Below, piece after piece: positions 35,107 through 47,268 of a stretch of DNA of 64,000 nt. The stretch is taken from positions 13,144,001 through 13,208,000 of the forward strand of contig CM060731.1 of assembly GCA_030704615.1 (NCBI GenBank), written 5' to 3'. Position numbers and translations under genes: made by a program. Numbering within the stretch: the stretch's first letter is position 1; every line of letters starts with the position of its first letter. The notes below the pieces were generated by a model. That model was not told the DNA's origin and searched no databases. It saw only the letters and a program-made list of their open reading frames with translations. The DNA is from Takakia lepidozioides (Eukaryota; Streptophyta; Takakiopsida; Takakiales; Takakiaceae).

Positions 35107-35963
35107 CTTCCTTCCTCGCGTACGTTTGTACCTTGCTATCGCAGATCTAGTGTAAATCGGTTTACTGATGTCTCCAGAACACAGTTGAAGAATGAGCAGA
35201 GAATATGGCGGAGGAAGCTCAGACAACGACTGTGCATATTATGTTATTCTTTCCAGATATGCAGCCGTCCATTTTAATTACTTTTCTTGTGGGCCCAGTG
35301 GTCAGAGTATCCCTAGGAGCAGTGTCGGCAGCTGTTAAACCGTTAACCAGAACCTCATCAATAAACCCAAAAACAAAGCCGACTTCCTGGAAGCATGCCA
35401 CAGGATCTGAGAATGGGATTGCAGATTAAGTAAATGTATCTTTATACTACTACCAATGATCATGCGCACCTGGAAAGTTCCAAATGTGAAACGAATGTGG
35501 GGTTTGGCTAACAAAGATGACCGTGTATGATATTCCAAGATTTGTCATCAAACTCTCGTTCATTTACATTTATTTGTGTAAGACTGTGCGCCAAGATTTC
35601 TGGGATTCGCTGTTATTTTTAAATATTGAAACCGTTCTAAATAAAGAACACGCCGTTTTTTTTGGGCGACACACGTCAGACATCCATAACTGAATACGAA
35701 CAGCTGTACACCAATTGCTGGCATGTGCACTAATAAGGGAACGACTATGTGTAACGGTCACGCGAGAGGGAATCCGATGCTTCTAGAGACACGCAAGAAC
35801 GCAGGCAATCCCGCAAGAAATCGGGAGTCACTGCGTTTTTCTACTTTTCGCGCTTAGAGGGAGAGTGGTAGTCAAGCTGGAGAGGGTTCCTTCTACAATA
35901 CGAAAGAGAAGAAAGTCTCTTTATTTTACTTCCCTTAGAGAGAGACGCAGAGCAAGAGAGCAA
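35107..35963. promoter_or_regulatory. shared upstream region of two divergent genes
   Basis: 857 bp separate the minus-strand transposase start and the plus-strand methyltransferase-like start. No clear TATA box is visible. A purine-rich, AGAGAGACGCAGAGC-containing leader precedes the plus-strand ATG at 35964. A bidirectional promoter is inferred from the layout only. Confidence 0.35.
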
Positions 35964-38900
35964 ATGACGAGGCGTCGTTTGTTGGAGAACACAGGGCCAA
36001 GGCAGCAGGTGAACGCGGAGACTGATTCAGAAGAGCAGACGGAGACTGAGGCAGCGGCTGTGACACAGTCGGCGATAAGAGTGCGCCAGCCTGTGGAGGC
36101 AGAGATGATTCGCAGGGACACTGAAGGAGGTGGAAGCACGCGGAACGCGGAACCGGGAGAAGGTCCAGAAATCCTAGAGCAGACAGAAATTCCAGCAGAT
36201 GTGAGAGGGAAGAGGAAAGCTGCAGAAGGGGATCAAATTTCAAAACCTAAGAAGGCGCCAGTAAGTTTTATCTAACTTACATTTCATTGTTGAAGATATG
36301 CGTAGAGATTGAGTGGAATGTCCCAGACAGGGATTGTCGCTACCGACCATCACAAAGGTGATTTGATTTCTACTCCTCTGCGAAGGGTTTACCGCACAAT
36401 GAGTGGGTGACTATCGGTACAGTCATTCACTGTTGTTCAGATCATACAGTCTGTCTGATTGCCTTTCGAGGAGTCTTTCATCTTCCCTTCTTTAGCAGGA
36501 ACTACTGAATTGCGAGCGTCGTTAACGCCATTCGGTTCTCCTCATGAGATTTATGTACCTATGTGTTTGAAGAGAGAGTGAGGGTCGGCATACCGTCAAT
36601 CATCGTTGTTCAGACCATACAGTCTGTCTGATTGCCTTTTGAGCAGTCCTTCCTCTTCCCATGCTGGCGACGGTAATCACAGTGGAGTCAATCTGAATAA
36701 TCTGCACTTACTGTCCGACCTAAACTATATTGAATGTCGTTGCCGCCAATCACTTGCACATAGATGTCATTACACAACACCGATCCGGCAGGTCGTTATC
36801 TTTTGTGATTGTCGTTAACGCCGTTCGCTATCGCTCTCGTTTTTGTTTTGAATACGGCAGTATCAGCTTTGCTTGTGTAGATTGTGCTGAATTGTTTCAC
36901 ACCATTCACAGTGAGTTTCTTTGAGACAGAGTGATGGTCGTTACCGCCATTCACTATTTGCAAATTACTCAGTCAGAACTGAATGGCATCGTGCAGAAAA
37001 CTGTGAGGTCGAAGCCTACAGGATCAGAGGGGAAAGGATCTGGAGATGGGGACGAGTCCGCAAAAAGCTCAGAGAATACAGATGAAGCAGATGAATCTGA
37101 AGTGCACTACCTTGACAAGGTGAAAGAACTCATGTCATTCCAGAAGGTAAACTCTCAGGAGGTTATAAGGGACATGCTCGTATCTGGAGGGCGTCTGGAC
37201 ATCCCTCTGTGGGATGATATCAATGCCTGTTGTGCGTCCACCTCTTTTCCATGACATAACAAAATTGGAGAGTGATTTTGTGCATGGATATAGACTTGGT
37301 GCACAAGTTTTTTTATGTGTCACTGACGGATATAAATGGGAAAAGCACATTAGTGTCTCCAGAGATCAGTGATAACTGGGATGAGTGCTGGAAAGATGCC
37401 AATGAGGAGTTCGAGCTGGGCCTCATGATGGGAAAGAACACCCAGCAATTCTGCAACCACATGTTCTACGTCTGGGACATGATGGCAACCACGATTCTGG
37501 CATGATGGGATACATTCAGAAACACCATGCGAAAGACCAAGACAAGCATGTTGCTGTGGATGCAATGGTTTTGGATCTGGAAACGACATGCTAGGCTTCT
37601 TACAGCTATGCACGACGTGAACAAGTAAGTCATCCAGGAGATTTCATTCCCTCTGTAGTGTCTTATTAATCCTCAAAAAACAGTGTTAAGGAATGCAATG
37701 TTTCCAATGTTTTTGCAGATCGACAGAAAAATCGCATGTGACAACAAGCTTGGTTCACACACTATTCCGAATTCAAAGGATCGGTCTGATGAAGCTGGAT
37801 GATTTCGGACAGTACTACCACCCAATATCATCAAGAAGTGCGAAACAGGAAGAGCTGCAGGCACTTGGTATTCTTTGACACGAGAGGCGTTTCTGGAGTA
37901 CATGTATGCGGTAAGCCCGAATCTATACTCTGTTTACTTTTCGAATATATGTTTGTAGTCCCATCGGAGCTAATCACTACTTGAATCAATGCAGCAAGAA
38001 CTGGCAGAGGCAGCTGAGAAGGGAAAATCCGAATATTACCGCACTACACCAGAAGAACTAGGACATCAAAGGTGTGGAAGCTGCAATAAGAAGGTTTGAA
38101 ATGCAAAGAACCAAATTGATGTCCGCCTTCGGAAAGCAGCTTAGAATAGTAGATCCTGGACTTGGTCCTGAGTTCCTTCAGCAGATCAAAACACACTATG
38201 ACAAGCATGTGGCATCCGGAGATGCAGCAGGAGAAATTGCACCGGCTGGCCATATCGATGGTCGACCCACAAACAAAAATAAGGTGGCTGGAGATATGGA
38301 ACTCAGATCAAACAGTAAAGGACTTGAATCAGTTCCCAAAGAGCACCATACAACCTGGCACAAAGGTGGAAGGAATAAATGATTTGGTGTTTGATAACTG
38401 GCTCCACAAGGCTACATTTTGGAGTCAAGTGTGTATTCAAACATGCTGTTTTCTTCTCTTCAAGTATGTGATGAGTATCTTTATTTGCAATTCTGACAAA
38501 TATACTATTTGCAGCTCGAAAAGCGCGCCGTCATTGTGCTGGATCAGACTTTGAAAGACCTGAACATTTCAATTGTTTCCCCTCCCCAAATGTCATTGGA
38601 GGCATACATAAGGAAGTGGAGAGGTCTCACCTGGAGATACTGTTTTTTCCAGGAGTTCTCCAAAGATGGTAACATTTTACGGTCCAACGACTTTGACAGT
38701 CAGTTGGAGGAGAGTGGGCCATGATGCGAGTTGTGACAGGTGTAATGTCATACTTGAAACTCTACTGTTTTTTTGGGAAAAAATGTGGCTTCATAAGGAT
38801 TGCAATCATAGATCCAGATTGAATGTCGTTGACGACATTCACTTCTTTGTCTGAGTCATTCTTAAGCGAGTATATGAATTCACCTGGTTAGGATCTAAGG

Positions 38901-41878
38901 GTGTAATTATAGTGTATCTGAATAGAATTGATAATGTCCTTGAATGACGTTGACGACATTCAAATACGGAGTTGTTGAGAGGTCCTCAAAGTTATGTAAA
39001 TTTTTGTAATGTCCATAGAGGTTACAGTGAGGGTTCCTCACTTCATTTTGCTGAATGTCAATGCAGACATTCAGTTGTTCTGCATTGTTTTTGCCTCTTG
39101 CGAGGAATCTGGAGGCTTGATAAGCTCTGTTATGAGAAATCCAAAGTGAATGTCGTTGACGACATTCACTTCTGTGTCTGTATTATTCAACAGTGACAAT
39201 TTGAATTTACATGGATTGGGAGCTAAGTAATTGGTTTCTTTTTGGTATTTTTGTGAATGGCGTTGACGCCATTCACATACAGTGATGTTGTGAGGTCCTT
39301 AGTGATATGTTCGTTATGAATGTGCATTGAGTTTTCCTGGAGGGTTCCTTACTCGAGTTTATGATTTCCATCCTGTGATTTTGCTTCATTTGAGGAATAA
39401 TTAGGCTTCATTAGTGAATGTCGTTGACGACATTCACTTCTATGTCTGTGTCATTCCAAAACGATAGTTTGCATTCACCTGGATTAGGGTGTATTTACAG
39501 TATCATTGCATGGAATGTTTTGAATGGCGTTGACGACATTCACATCTGGAGCAGTCGTGTGGTCCTGAAAGGTCCTTGGAGCAGTTCTCAAAGCCATTTC
39601 AATCTATGTTTTTTCATTCTGTTCTACTTGCATCTTACTCACTGAGCGCTTTTGTGGGTTGGGATTTATCTCTTTTTTCAGGTACACGAAATATGTGCTT
39701 ATGGAAGGAAATCACTTGAGCGGAATTCCAGACTATCTTGACATGTGGTCGGACCCTGCAAACGATCCAACCATGTATACTGCAGGGATATTGAAGGACT
39801 GGAGTCCTTCTCACTTCAGAGACTGTGGGTGGTACCTTGACTGCCCACCGGAGCACACGACCTTTCAAGAACAGCATATGAAATACTTGAACAATAACGC
39901 TGAGATGCTGGCGCCTTTGACTGACGAAGAGTACCAACGAAACATAGCAACATTGGCTGCCAAGGAGCCTGATGCTCAGGGAACGCCGCAGAAGGGAAAG
40001 AAGGCGGGCCGCAAACCAAAAGACAAGGCTGTTGATGTCATAGCCATCTCACCAGCAAAGCCAAAGGACAAAGACAAGTCCAAAGAGAAGGAAAATGACA
40101 AGGGGAAGGAGAATGGGAAGGAGATGGAGAGTGGGCAGGACTTTACTGCTGGAAGATATACCCGCACTCTTCAGTGCGTGTTCGATGCCAAGCCACACCC
40201 TTCCCGTTCTGATTCAGCAGGAGAGATGAAAATTGTTAATGAGGGTTGGCGTTCGATGATGCAGAGTCGAAAGAGAGGATACACTGGGGTGCCATCCCCT
40301 ACCTGGAACAATATAATCTCATTCCTCAATCTGGTGAGAATTCCAGTTTCTTTCCTTTTTCTCTGAAAGTTTCGTTGGCAGTATTTCAGTCTCGTTCTTT
40401 GAAAACATTCTTGCCATCGTTCTTATAAAAAACATGTTTGTTGCAGGTGCGCACAGGTCCCACCTTCGTGTGCAGTGTGCAGAAAACTTATGCGGCCGAC
40501 ATTGTCATTCTCGACATCCCGGATGGCCAGGCTGTGCCAGAAGTTCTTCCAAAGGGCAAGATGCCAGGCTGGAACAAATTCGAGGACAACTACTGGAGTT
40601 GGGTGTTCGGGTTCTGTAACAACTTCCTCTCTGATACAGGGACACTTCTGCTTTTTCAGTCATGTGACAATGATAGTCGTCGGGCATTGGCATCATATCT
40701 CAAGTCTTCAGGGTTTGAAGTTTTGCGCACATGGAATTGTGTGAACAGCCTCTACCTTGTGAAAGGGGGTTTCCCTGGTCAGCTGGTATGCCGTCTCCCT
40801 TCTGCTTGTGCTTTCATCATGAGTTTCAATGTTCTCTGCAGCTCCACTCTAGTAGAATGTGTTATGATCGACACCGATCATCACCGATTCATGATTTTTT
40901 TGTGTCTAAGTTCTGAATAGCCGATGTACACACTTCCACTATAGATTGTGTTTACCACACTGACCTGCTATCTTTGGCAGACGAGGATGTTCGAGGCGAT
41001 CTGCCTACGGAGGATTCGCACCTCAAAGACACCATCCTCCATCCGCAGCTTTGAGATTTCTGACAAGGGTTGTTTTGTCAACCCCCCCTATGAGCCCCAT
41101 GTCGATGACATTTTGTACAACTTCATGCAGTCCAGTCAGATTCTGAAGAGACCAGATGGCACTCCCTGGAGAGGTGCAAAGGACTTGCGTTCATGCAAAT
41201 ACTGCTGGAGTCATGCAGCCACCGGCTCTACACGGGTGGTCGATCTTTCTGTGTCCACAGGTTCGTTTTTTCCCTTCCGAATGGTTTTCTTTCAACAGTT
41301 TCATCTGCTTAAATCCCCCCCTCCAAACTGTTCATGTTCTCCTATCTGGTGCAGGAGCAACTTACCATGCATGCAAGGCAGGCGGAAGAAGCTTTTTTGG
41401 CATGGAGGGTGATTCTGACCTCTACAACACAGTGCTCCTCCCCCTTTTGTCTGGCTCCACTTCAGGCACACAGACTGATCGGATTCAAATTCGAAATGAT
41501 GACGATCCCGAAGATAAGCAGGTCGACAACGACTTTTCATGTGAGTAAGTGCTAAACCCTCTTTGGGAGTCATACTCAATTTCTCAATAACATCAAAGTT
41601 ACAGTAATAACTTTTTCAGGCTGTCTTTCAGGAAAGGCAGCGGTGGATCTTCAGGAGATACAGTCATTTCTGGCGAGTCTGTTTTCGACAGCCCCCTTTC
41701 CAATTTTCTGCTTCCTGTTTATGCCGAAGCAATGGCACTTCACGCGGCCGAGTCCCTATCCCCTGACTTTTTAGTGGCCAGCCGTAGGTGTATCCAGCGT
41801 GGGTCCGGTGTTCTAAAATACTTAGACTTAGATGCAGAGGAAGCGGGGATACATTGTACTGACTCTGAGTCAGACTGA
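35964..41878 (+). CDS. multi-exon protein with permuted DNA-methyltransferase-like domain; 5' half disrupted
   Basis: Exon 1 (35964-36260; MTRRRLLEN.. to KPKKAP) and the last five exons (39682-40333, 40447-40785, 40981-41260, 41355-41544, 41620-41878) splice cleanly with consistent phases and end at TGA. 36997-38739 also looks coding (LDIPLWDDIN, VRPPLFHDITKLE, EFELGLMMGKNTQQF, QELAEAAEKGKSEYY, KRAVIVLDQTLKDL), but the best frame changes several times, so this part is a pseudogene segment, has assembly indels or holds introns I could not resolve. The C-terminal part resembles N6-adenine/N4-cytosine methyltransferases in permuted order: ADIVILDIPDG where DPPY is expected, FLSDTGTLLLFQSC, then TRVVDLSVSTGATYHACKAG and RSFFGMEGD (SAM site, usual LDPFMGSGTT..GIE). 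The catalytic DPPY is not intact; an NPPY occurs at 41080-41091. A Lys-rich linker (near 40020-40130) precedes the domain. Activity is doubtful. Confidence 0.55.
38821..39541. repeat. tandem hairpin array inside an intron
   Basis: Seven copies of a 20-base inverted motif, consensus GAATGTCGTTGACGACATTC or its GGC/GCC variant, start at 38821, 38942, 39053, 39148, 39255, 39416 and 39522. Spacer sequences also repeat in an alternating A/B order (CACTTCTGTGTCTG after A; GTTGTGAGGTCCTT after B), so the real unit is about 270-330 bp in three copies. All lie in the intron 38740-39681. Half-motifs (GTCGTTAACGCC, GTCGTTACCGCCATTCAC) occur in upstream introns at 36515-36955. Confidence 0.85.
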
Positions 41879-42356
41879 ACTGTATTCTTTTAATATTCAT
41901 TTTCATACTATCTGGAAAACGTTGAATCCCATTCCTCCACCGTAGTTGTTCCTTTAGAACAAATAATAATCACAGAATCAACTTTCATTTAAATTGCAAT
42001 ATGTATGAATCCATCTCACAAACCTCCCTGACTCTTCTTATATCCATTGTGCATTCATCTACAGTGTATTCATGCGTGCTCCATTCATGAATTTTTTCCT
42101 TTGTTCAACATCCATTGTACATTCATCCTCTGTACTCTTTAATCTACCCCACAAACCTTCCACACTCATTTCATATACGTTGTGCATTCGTCAAAAGTTT
42201 TGGTCATGCATCTTCCTGTCATGAATTTTTGTCATTGCTCAACATCCATTATACATTCATCCATTTTACTCTTATCCATCCCTCATTCATCCATCTACAT
42301 TCATTTTTCACACTCATCCATCTGTTTATCATCCAACTGTACATTCATCCATCCAA
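41879..42356. repeat. tandem repeat rich in CATTCATCC, ~134-bp unit
   Basis: CATGAATTTTT starts units at 42086 and 42220, each followed by CAACATCCATTRTACATTCATC. A partial third copy lies around 42004-42060. The array ends at 42356, exactly where the truncated LTR of element C begins. 41879-42003 is A/T-rich 3' flank of the preceding gene. Confidence 0.7.
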
Positions 42357-42925
42357 TGCTCTTTCCACTCGCCCCTTTGTTGTGAAACCCTGCTTCTTGA
42401 GAGGAAAGGAGTATATGCTTCAGGCTTGTTTTATGGTGGAGAAAAGCTGGGTACCATATGCGTTGGTGGATCTTGCCCACGCTGTCAGGGTCAGTTAGGT
42501 CTTTCTCGCGGGATCTGCTCTACATCCTGCTGCCTAAGTGGTTCGCTAATGCGTGTTATCAATGGCGGCTCCTCGCCTTGCCGTATTTTCTCCTGCTGTT
42601 GTGATATCACCGTCTCACATTGCGCATTGGGGTGTGGTTGCAGGGAATGGCTATTGTTCGTGACTTGTCTTTTGTAGCCCGTAGAGAAGGGGAGAGCCTG
42701 TTTCTTCATATTAGTGTGGAACTTGTTGTTGAAACTAATCCTAGTGTGGAAACTAACCCTGCTGTCACTCCTTGTTCTGCTGGTGTCGTTCCTGTTGCTC
42801 CTCCTGTTGTTATTGCATTGGTAGATGAGGGTTCTGGGATAGCCAACCCCGAGGATCTCTCTGTTTATGTTCAAAGTGATGAAGCCTTGGTGGCTGGATG
42901 AACCGAGCCTACGCTGGCTCGGGAA

Positions 42926-44480
42926 TTGAACGGTCTGCCCTCCCATCCTGTTCATGTTCAAGGGGTAGACAGGTCTGGTTTGGATGTTTGGGCTACTATG
43001 AGCGGTATGTCGGGCCCAATAACGAGTCCGATGCATGTGCCTGTGATTAGCCTCCCTAATCCCACTCTCGGGGGAGGGACTAGCTCTTTAAATTCAAGTT
43101 TGCATCTGAGTGCTGTCCCTTTGTTGAATGTCTCCAGTCTTGCTGCGGGTGGGGGGACAGTAGCATCAGTGCCCTCCACCTCGTCTGTTGGTCATGCATG
43201 TCATGTGGGAACTCTTCCTGTTCAACAGATGGGGGGATTGCCACGGACTGCAGCTAATCAAATTATGGGTACACATGCTAGCAATGTCAATATAGTCCCT
43301 GTTCATGCTAGCAATTTAAGCTCTAGAACAGCTCCTATGGTGGGAGTGACATCCACTCCTCCCATGAGTGGCGTGCCACAGTCCCACCTACAGTCAGTTT
43401 ACCCAGCTGCTCAGTCAAATGTGGTGTCACATGCCCTTCCCATGTGCATGCGGGCACCACATGCAAGTCTGTCATCCTCTAGTATGGGACCAGCCATTAG
43501 TGGGGTTAATCAAAGTACTACAGGCATCTGCTGTTAATCCTATACATGCTGCCAGTACCTCTTCTGTTCCTACTTAGGCCACTATTCCCTGTTGCGCTGC
43601 TCATGCATCTGTTCTTCCTGGCCACATAAATCACATTCTGCCTTGTTATCTGATCCCTCAACTCACCACTCAACCCTATCCAGAGTATACTTTAGGGGAA
43701 GACTTTGATAGATACCTTCAAATGTTTGAAGTCATTGCTAGCATAAATGGAGTGCCTGAGAACTTCAAGATGACCATCTTTAGGATGAGCATGAAGGGGT
43801 CAGCTTGGGACTTGATGCATGTAGCAGTCATGGATGATCCCAACCTCAATTGGGCGACCCTTATAGAATGGGCTAAAACCTTGTTCAAGCCTCCTGAAAG
43901 ACCTCTAGACTGCTTTGCTAAGCTCTCTTCCAGGACTTACCAGCGGTGGCAATTTTACATGGACATCAAGTTTGCTGCTGTTGAGAACATCATTGACCCA
44001 ACAGAGAGAGATCGCATGGTCAAAAGGTATTTTCTCCTTGGCTTGCCCCCTGCTATTCAGAATTGGGCTCAGCGTCGTCATTTTGTCAATGACAAAACTA
44101 CGTTAGTAGAAATTAACCTTAAGATAGTAGACTTGGCTGACAGCAAATCAACACAACATCATGCCAAGTTTCAAGCTCCAATGGGCTCCGAGCTTGGCAT
44201 GGCTGCAACATCTGTGTCTTATGTTCCTCCTGCTATGCATTGTAAGACAGATGACTTCACCCTTTGAGGATTGGCCAACACAGTAGGCAGTCTTAGTGAG
44301 TCTGTAGCCACTCAATTTGTTGCAATGCAAGCTCACCAACAGCGTTGGCAGCCTCGCCAGGCACAAGGGCCAACAGTGGCAATAATAGGGGTCGCACCCA
44401 AATTGGGCAGGCAATGAAGGTAATCGTGCTGCATGTTACATCTGTGGATCTTTTGAGCACTGGACTACATTGTCCAGACA
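42926..44480 (+). pseudogene. gag of element C
   Basis: A Ser/Pro/Val-rich N-terminal stretch (42926-43537) is followed after a break by the retrotransposon capsid region (43680-44267; FEVIASINGVPENFKMTIFR, GSAWDLM, NLNWATLIEWAKTLF, YFLLGLPPAIQNW). The zinc knuckle at about 44434-44475 reads CYICGSFEHWTTLS, with the last Cys replaced by Ser. TGA and frame breaks separate the blocks. Confidence 0.7.
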
Positions 44481-45169
44481 GGGCAGGGTTACCAGAGCTG
44501 ATCAAGAACAGAAAAGCTACTGGTGGTTCTTCCCCTTTTTTAAAGTAGAGAGACCTCTTGGGAAGGGGGCAAGAGGTCAATCATCTACCAACCCTACCTC
44601 TCTTATACCAGTTCAAGTTGTTTTATCTACTAACTTCAAGGCCTTGCATTGTCCTCTCAGCATTGCTGACCAGCAGATCGGTCCCCTTATGCCTCAGTGC
44701 CATATCCATGAGCTAAGCTTTCCCTGCGTGATTGATACATGATGCACCATATCTGCCATCCCTTTGAATGTAGTAAGAGTCCTTGGTCTTAAGCTATGCC
44801 ATGCTTCAAGAATGGAGGTTCTGATTGCTGATGAGTCGAGATATGAGCCTCTAGGATTAGTCACTGTGCCCATCAGGATTCACAAGAAAGAGGTGGTGGC
44901 CTTCCTTTGTCCAGCTGCTCACTTCCTGGAAGTTGAAGGTTGGAGGAGACTGACTGCCCTCAAGCATTGTCTGGTGGCCACAGGTGTCATAGGCAAGAAG
45001 TCAAGATTCTAATTGCTAATCCTAAGCGCTTCCCTGTGACCATTAAGAAAGGACAGGTCCTGGCTCGCATCACTGCTTTACCCATTGCTGAAATACAAGA
45101 GGTGCAAGCTGGCTTTGGACTAGAGGCCATAGGCATACAACATGGCCCCTTGGATGCTGTTGCTGCCTT
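44481..45169 (+). pseudogene. aspartic protease region of element C
   Basis: Retropepsin region reading CVIDT-stop-CTISAIPLNVVRVLGL. The Gly of the DTG active site is a TGA stop at 44740-44742. The flanking reading (KEVVAFLCPAAHFLEVEGW; KRFPVTIKKGQVLARI) stays protein-like to about 45165, where LTR-derived sequence starts. Confidence 0.65.
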
Positions 45170-45650
45170 TGCGGCGCCGTGGGTTTTGGCTTGTGACACC
45201 TCGCCACACGGCGGACAACTAAAGCTAGGGCTTTTGTATAAAGACGGCGCCCTGACACAAGGTCAGGGCAGTATACTCGGGTGTTAGTGTATATGTGATT
45301 TTGGTGTACAAGCTTTGGATGAGAGCTGCTTTGTGTTAGATCCGTGTGTTTGATCCTCCTCTCGTGCGCCGTGACGTGGCATTTGCGCAAGGTGACGTGG
45401 CGTGAGCGCAGTTGCGCTCACGCGCTCACGTGACCAGGCTCACGTCGAGGCATCCCTGCATCCCGTCCTTGTAGTGGAGTGATCCCACAAAAGTGACTTG
45501 AAAATCACACGAACGAGATCGTCACTGCAAACCAGGCAACCTCGAGGGTCAAAGGTTCAGCACCAGCTCAAATTGAGTGCTGTAAAGCCCCATATTTGTT
45601 TAGCCTGAAAATGGCCCGTTTCATCCAAAATGGCGATACACATCCATAGT
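45170..45650 (+). repeat. rearranged LTR sequence inside pol of element C
   Basis: 45172-45362 matches 49344-49535 of the 3' LTR (GCGGCGCCGTGGGTTTTGGC to GATCCTCCTCTC). Next comes about 220 bp absent from that LTR, with TGACGTGGC at 45372 and 45393 and a palindrome at 45400-45423. Then 45582-45650 matches the very start of the LTR (TGTAAAGCCCCATATTTG). The LTR parts are thus in swapped order. Coding resumes at about 45640 with SDLSPEGKKALTK. Confidence 0.75.
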
Positions 45651-47268
45651 ACACCACCACCTGTCTCTGATCTCAGTCCTGAAGGTAAGAAAGCCCTCAC
45701 CAAAGTGCTATCTGAAATCAAGTTGGATACCACCCTCTCCTTAGGGCAAAAAAAAAGAGTTGAGATGCTTATTGCAAAAAATCTAGATGTCTTCAGCTTG
45801 GGGTTCACTGATTTAGAACGCACACCCATCCTTCAACATGACATTGTTACAGGAGGACCTCCTATCAAATAATTTGCTTACCGAGAAAGTGTCAAGGAAC
45901 GTGCTATAGTCCAAGAGGAAGTCCAGAAAATGCTTGATGCTGGTGTGATTAAGCCATCAGTTTCTCCTTGGGCTAGTCCAATTGTCCTGGTTGGAAAGAA
46001 AGATGGCACCACCCGCTTTTGTGTTGACTTCAGGAAACTAAATGACATCACCAAGAAGGATGCCTACCCTCTGCCTAGGATCAATGAGACCTTGGATCAA
46101 TTGCATGGTGCTACAATTTTCTCCTCTCTTGATCTTGCATCTGGTTTTTGGCAAGTTCCTCTCACTGAAGCAGCCAAGGAAAAGACCTTGTTTGTGTGTC
46201 GCATGGGCAAATACCAATATGAAACCATGCCATTTGTTTATGCAATGCCACCTCACCATGGACATTGTCTTGGGTAATCTTTGCTGGGAATGTGTCTTAA
46301 TTTATGTAGATGATATCAATGTGTATTCAGCCAGTTTTGATGCCCACTTGACTGACCTGCAACGTGTTTTCAGCAAATTGCGTACTGCAGGCCTCAAAGT
46401 AAAGCCAGAGAATTGTGAGCTATTCATGCCTGAGCTACACTTTCTTGGTCATATCCTCTCCAAGGATGGTTTGCTTCCTGATCCTGCAAAGCTTGAGTTT
46501 GTTTGGGGCTTTCCTATTCCCAGGGATAAAAATTGTATCAAATCCTTCCTGGGTCTGGCTTCTTATTATAGGCGCTTCATTAATAACTTTGCCAAGCTTG
46601 CTTACCCTCTGACCAAGGTGTTGTGCAAAGATGCCAGGTTTGAATGGACCTTCTCCCAGCAGGCTGCCTTTGACACCCTTCGCAACGCTTTGTGTTCAGC
46701 TCTCATCCTGATGTTTCCCAACTTTGAATTACCTTTCTTGCTTCAGACTGATTAGATGTTGTCATCTCTGCAATCTTATGTCAAGTTGTAGAAGGCAAGG
46801 AGCATGTAATAGCTTATGCATCTCGCCGTCTTGATCGTCATGAAATGAACTATTCCATATCTGACAAGTCTGGCCTCAGTATTTGGTGTGAAGCATTTCG
46901 GGCAATATTTGCATGGTAGTCGGTTTGTGGTAGAAACTGATCATCTTCAACTTAAGGCTATTGTTAAGCCAAGATAACTTCATGACAGACTTGCTAGATG
47001 GGCTATGTACCTGCAGGAATTTGACATGGATATAGTCTACAAGAAGGGAAAGGAGAACACAAATGCTGATGCATTTACACGGGTTGATCCTCCTGTCAGT
47101 AGGCCCATGCTCACCTTGGATGACCTTGCTGTTGCTGATGCAGCCCCTTCTCCTGATCCTGCCCCTCTTCTCAATCTTTTTTGTGCAGATCAGTACCCAT
47201 TGGCCTTGGATTCACATGGCGTATTGGCTGCTTGGGGCAGGTCTAGCCTTCTTGATGATCCTGGTTGA
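45640..47268 (+). pseudogene. reverse transcriptase and RNase H of element C
   Basis: RT blocks: VIKPSVSPWASPIVLVGKKDG, RFCVDFRKLNDIT, DAYPLPRINETLD, SSLDLASGFWQV, then after a frameshift near 46240 the catalytic YVDD at 46303-46314 and FLGHILSKDGL. The connection and RNase H (46740-47010) have several stops; its end (ARWAMYLQEFDMDIVYKKGK..NADAFTR) is intact. A TAA lies near 45871. Confidence 0.8.

Noticed and set aside
38821-39541. CRISPR-like array of regularly spaced palindromic repeats
   Set aside because: Eukaryotic intron, spacers are themselves repeated, unit lengths vary, and no cas genes.
41530-41546. Donor GTGAGT at 41541
   Set aside because: The donor GTAAGT four bases later keeps a long open final exon in frame (RKGSGGSSGD.. 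to SESD-stop); the first does not.
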